Origin: Chitinophaga sp. HK235
GTDB lineage: Bacteria; Bacteroidota; Bacteroidia; Chitinophagales; Chitinophagaceae
NCBI RefSeq assembly: GCF_018255755.1
Contig: NZ_CP073766.1
Span: forward strand, 7,252,501-7,316,500
Length of the DNA stretch: 64,000 nt
Direction of reading: 5' to 3'
The notes beneath the pieces were generated by a model. The model was not told where the DNA came from. It was given only the letters and a program-made list of their open reading frames with translations, and ran no database searches. Shown here one piece after another: positions 62,638 to 64,000 of this stretch. Position 1 is the first letter of the stretch. Every line of letters starts with the position of its first letter. The translations under genes were made by a program, and so were the position numbers.

Positions 62638-63999
62638 TTATTTCAGGTGCATATCGGCGATGATACCTTCGATCTTTTTATCGAGATCGGCTGTTACGGC
62701 ATCAAAGCTGGCAACGCCATTGAGCGGCGCATTAACGCTGAAGTAAAATTTGATCTTGGGTTCGGTACCGGAGGGACGGGCAGATATTTTGCTGCCGTCG
62801 GCCAGCACAAACTGCAGCACATTGGATTTGGGCAGATCCAGCGCTTTTATTTCACCTGTTTTGATGTCTTTTATCTGTTGCAGCTGGTAATCGTACAGGG
62901 TCACTACGGGAGAACCGTTGATGGTAGCAGGTGGGTTTTCGCGGTAGCCGCGCATCATCTCTGCTATTTCATCTGCTCCTTTCATCCCTTTTTTGGTGAT
63001 GGAGATCAGGTGTTCCATATAGTAGCCGTACTGCATGTATATGTTGACCAGCAGTTCGAACAGGGATTTACCCTGGCTGCGTGCATAGGCCGCCATTTCA
63101 CAGATCATGGCCACAGAGGAAACTGCGTCTTTATCACGGATGTTGTTACCGATCATATAGCCGTAAGACTCTTCACCGCCACATACAAAGGTTTCGTTGG
63201 GTTCTTTGCGGTGGATGAGGTCTGCGATCCATTTAAAACCGGTGAGGGTATTGTAGCAGTTGATATCGTTTTGAGCGGCAAATACATCGATCAGGTCGGA
63301 GGTTACCACGGTTTTGGCGATAAAGTCGCTGGGGCGCTGTAAGCCTTTACGACGGCGGCCTTCCACGATGTAGTTGAACAGCAGTACGCCGGTCTGGTTA
63401 CCGTTGAGCAGTACCCACTGACCTTTCAGGTCTTTAACGGCAATGCCTACACGGTCAGCGTCGGGGTCGGTACCCAGGAGGATATCAGCGTCGAGTTCTT
63501 TGGCCTTTTTAAGGCCCAGGTTCATGGCTTCAGACTCTTCGGGGTTAGGATACACAACGGTGGGGAAGTTACCGTCGGGTGTAGACTGTTCTTCCACAAT
63601 GTTGACATTGGTGAAGCCGAAGCGCTGCAGTATTTCCGGTACCATGGTGATACCGGTGCCATGGATAGGCGTATAAACGATTTTAAGGTCGTGCTGTTGT
63701 TTGATGATATCGGGATTGATAGACAGGCTTTGCAGTTCCCTGAGGTAGGCTTCGTCTACTTCTTTACCGATGAGGGTGATATTGGCTTCTCCGCCGCTCC
63801 ATTTCACATCATCAGGAGAGGAAATGTTTTCCACTTCCCGGATTACATTTTTATCGTGGGGAGGAACCAGCTGAGCCCCATCGTTCCAGTAGGCTTTGTA
63901 GCCGTTGTATTCTTTGGGGTTGTGAGAGGCGGTGAGTACCACGCCGCCCTGGCATTGCAGATGGCGGATGGTGAAAGAGAGCTCCGGCGTTGGGCGGAG
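62638..63999 (-). CDS. Phospho-sugar mutase (phosphoglucomutase/phosphomannomutase family), 3' part
   Basis: The frame is open to the window edge, so the gene starts outside (454 codons seen). Alpha-D-phosphohexomutase that moves a phosphate between C1 and C6 of a hexose. Seen: the phosphoserine loop GGVVLTASHNPKEYNGYKAYW, the metal loop LLGTDPDADRVGIAV, the sugar-binding loop FVCGGEESYGYMIGN and the phosphate-binding loop RPSGTEPKIKFY. The order and loop words match PgcA-like long mutases of Firmicutes/Bacteroidetes (about 570-580 aa). Exact sugar not decided. Confidence 0.92.
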   Translation of the reverse strand, partial: LRPTPELSFTIRHLQCQGGVVLTASHNPKEYNGYKAYWNDGAQLVPPHDKNVIREVENISSPDDVKWSGGEANITLIGKEVDEAYLRELQSLSINPDIIKQQHDLKIVYTPIHGTGITMVPEILQRFGFTNVNIVEEQSTPDGNFPTVVYPNPEESEAMNLGLKKAKELDADILLGTDPDADRVGIAVKDLKGQWVLLNGNQTGVLLFNYIVEGRRRKGLQRPSDFIAKTVVTSDLIDVFAAQNDINCYNTLTGFKWIADLIHRKEPNETFVCGGEESYGYMIGNNIRDKDAVSSVAMICEMAAYARSQGKSLFELLVNIYMQYGYYMEHLISITKKGMKGADEIAEMMRGYRENPPATINGSPVVTLYDYQLQQIKDIKTGEIKALDLPKSNVLQFVLADGSKISARPSGTEPKIKFYFSVNAPLNGVASFDAVTADLDKKIEGIIADMHLK

Positions 64000-64000
64000 G

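Overview
The window looks like chromosomal DNA of a Bacteroidota bacterium, most likely a Chitinophagaceae member close to Chitinophaga. The case rests on gene content and regulatory signals seen here: a large CarboxypepD_reg/TonB-dependent receptor, a LytS-type sensor kinase with a beta-propeller sensor next to a LytTR regulator, an archaeal/eukaryotic-type prolyl-tRNA synthetase, a two-gene RHS locus with a Bacteroidetes-style N-terminal region, and several promoter boxes of the Bacteroidetes TAnnTTTG type. Species assignment is inference. No rRNA, tRNA, CRISPR array, transposase or integrase was recognised.

Layout. 1-5.1 kb: 3' end of proS, then a sensor kinase/LytTR regulator pair. 5.1-10.8 kb: an HtrA/Deg protease, an acyl-CoA reductase divergent from a dicluster ferredoxin, then Ddl, a stand-alone PASTA membrane protein and a small rhodanese. 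10.9-13.4 kb: an unrecognised membrane protein and a secreted protein with a tail-fibre-like C-terminus. 13.4-19.3 kb: a compact cluster of five co-directional genes (esterase, ATP-grasp ligase, YbdK-type carboxylate-amine ligase, class-I glutamine amidotransferase-like protein, second ATP-grasp-like protein) with a divergent second esterase; it reads as an uncharacterised pathway making or modifying a peptide or amide metabolite. 19.3-25.7 kb: OmpA-family protein, astacin-type lipoprotein protease, TonB receptor. 26.1-37.1 kb: ribBA, a MITE-like palindromic element, then an operon-like run on the minus strand (gamma-glutamyltransferase, DinB-like, small lipoprotein, alpha-oxoamine synthase-like enzyme, TraB/GumN, TamB-like). 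37.2-39.7 kb: an M14 metallopeptidase. 39.7-50.1 kb: a long leader, two giant RHS-type exported proteins and a small PH-like gene two bases downstream, organised like a polymorphic toxin with its immunity gene. 50.2-58.2 kb: thioredoxin-like protein, YihY/BrkB, MltG, SecG, a repeat-bearing protein, LptE, a sigma-54 activator and MiaB, i.e. envelope biogenesis. 58.3-64 kb: a conserved unknown, two Fe-S redox proteins, a phosphoribosyltransferase, a DUF2279 protein and the 3' part of a phosphohexomutase.

A recurring theme is the short intergenic palindromes and inverted repeats (1077-1164, 10776-10892, 27328-27588, 51893-51980, 54834-54911, 58248-58281, 62565-62590). Some reach into gene starts or stops. 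The most promising places for an undescribed system are the amide-ligase cluster (13.4-19.3 kb) and the RHS C-terminal region with its downstream partner (48.8-50.1 kb).
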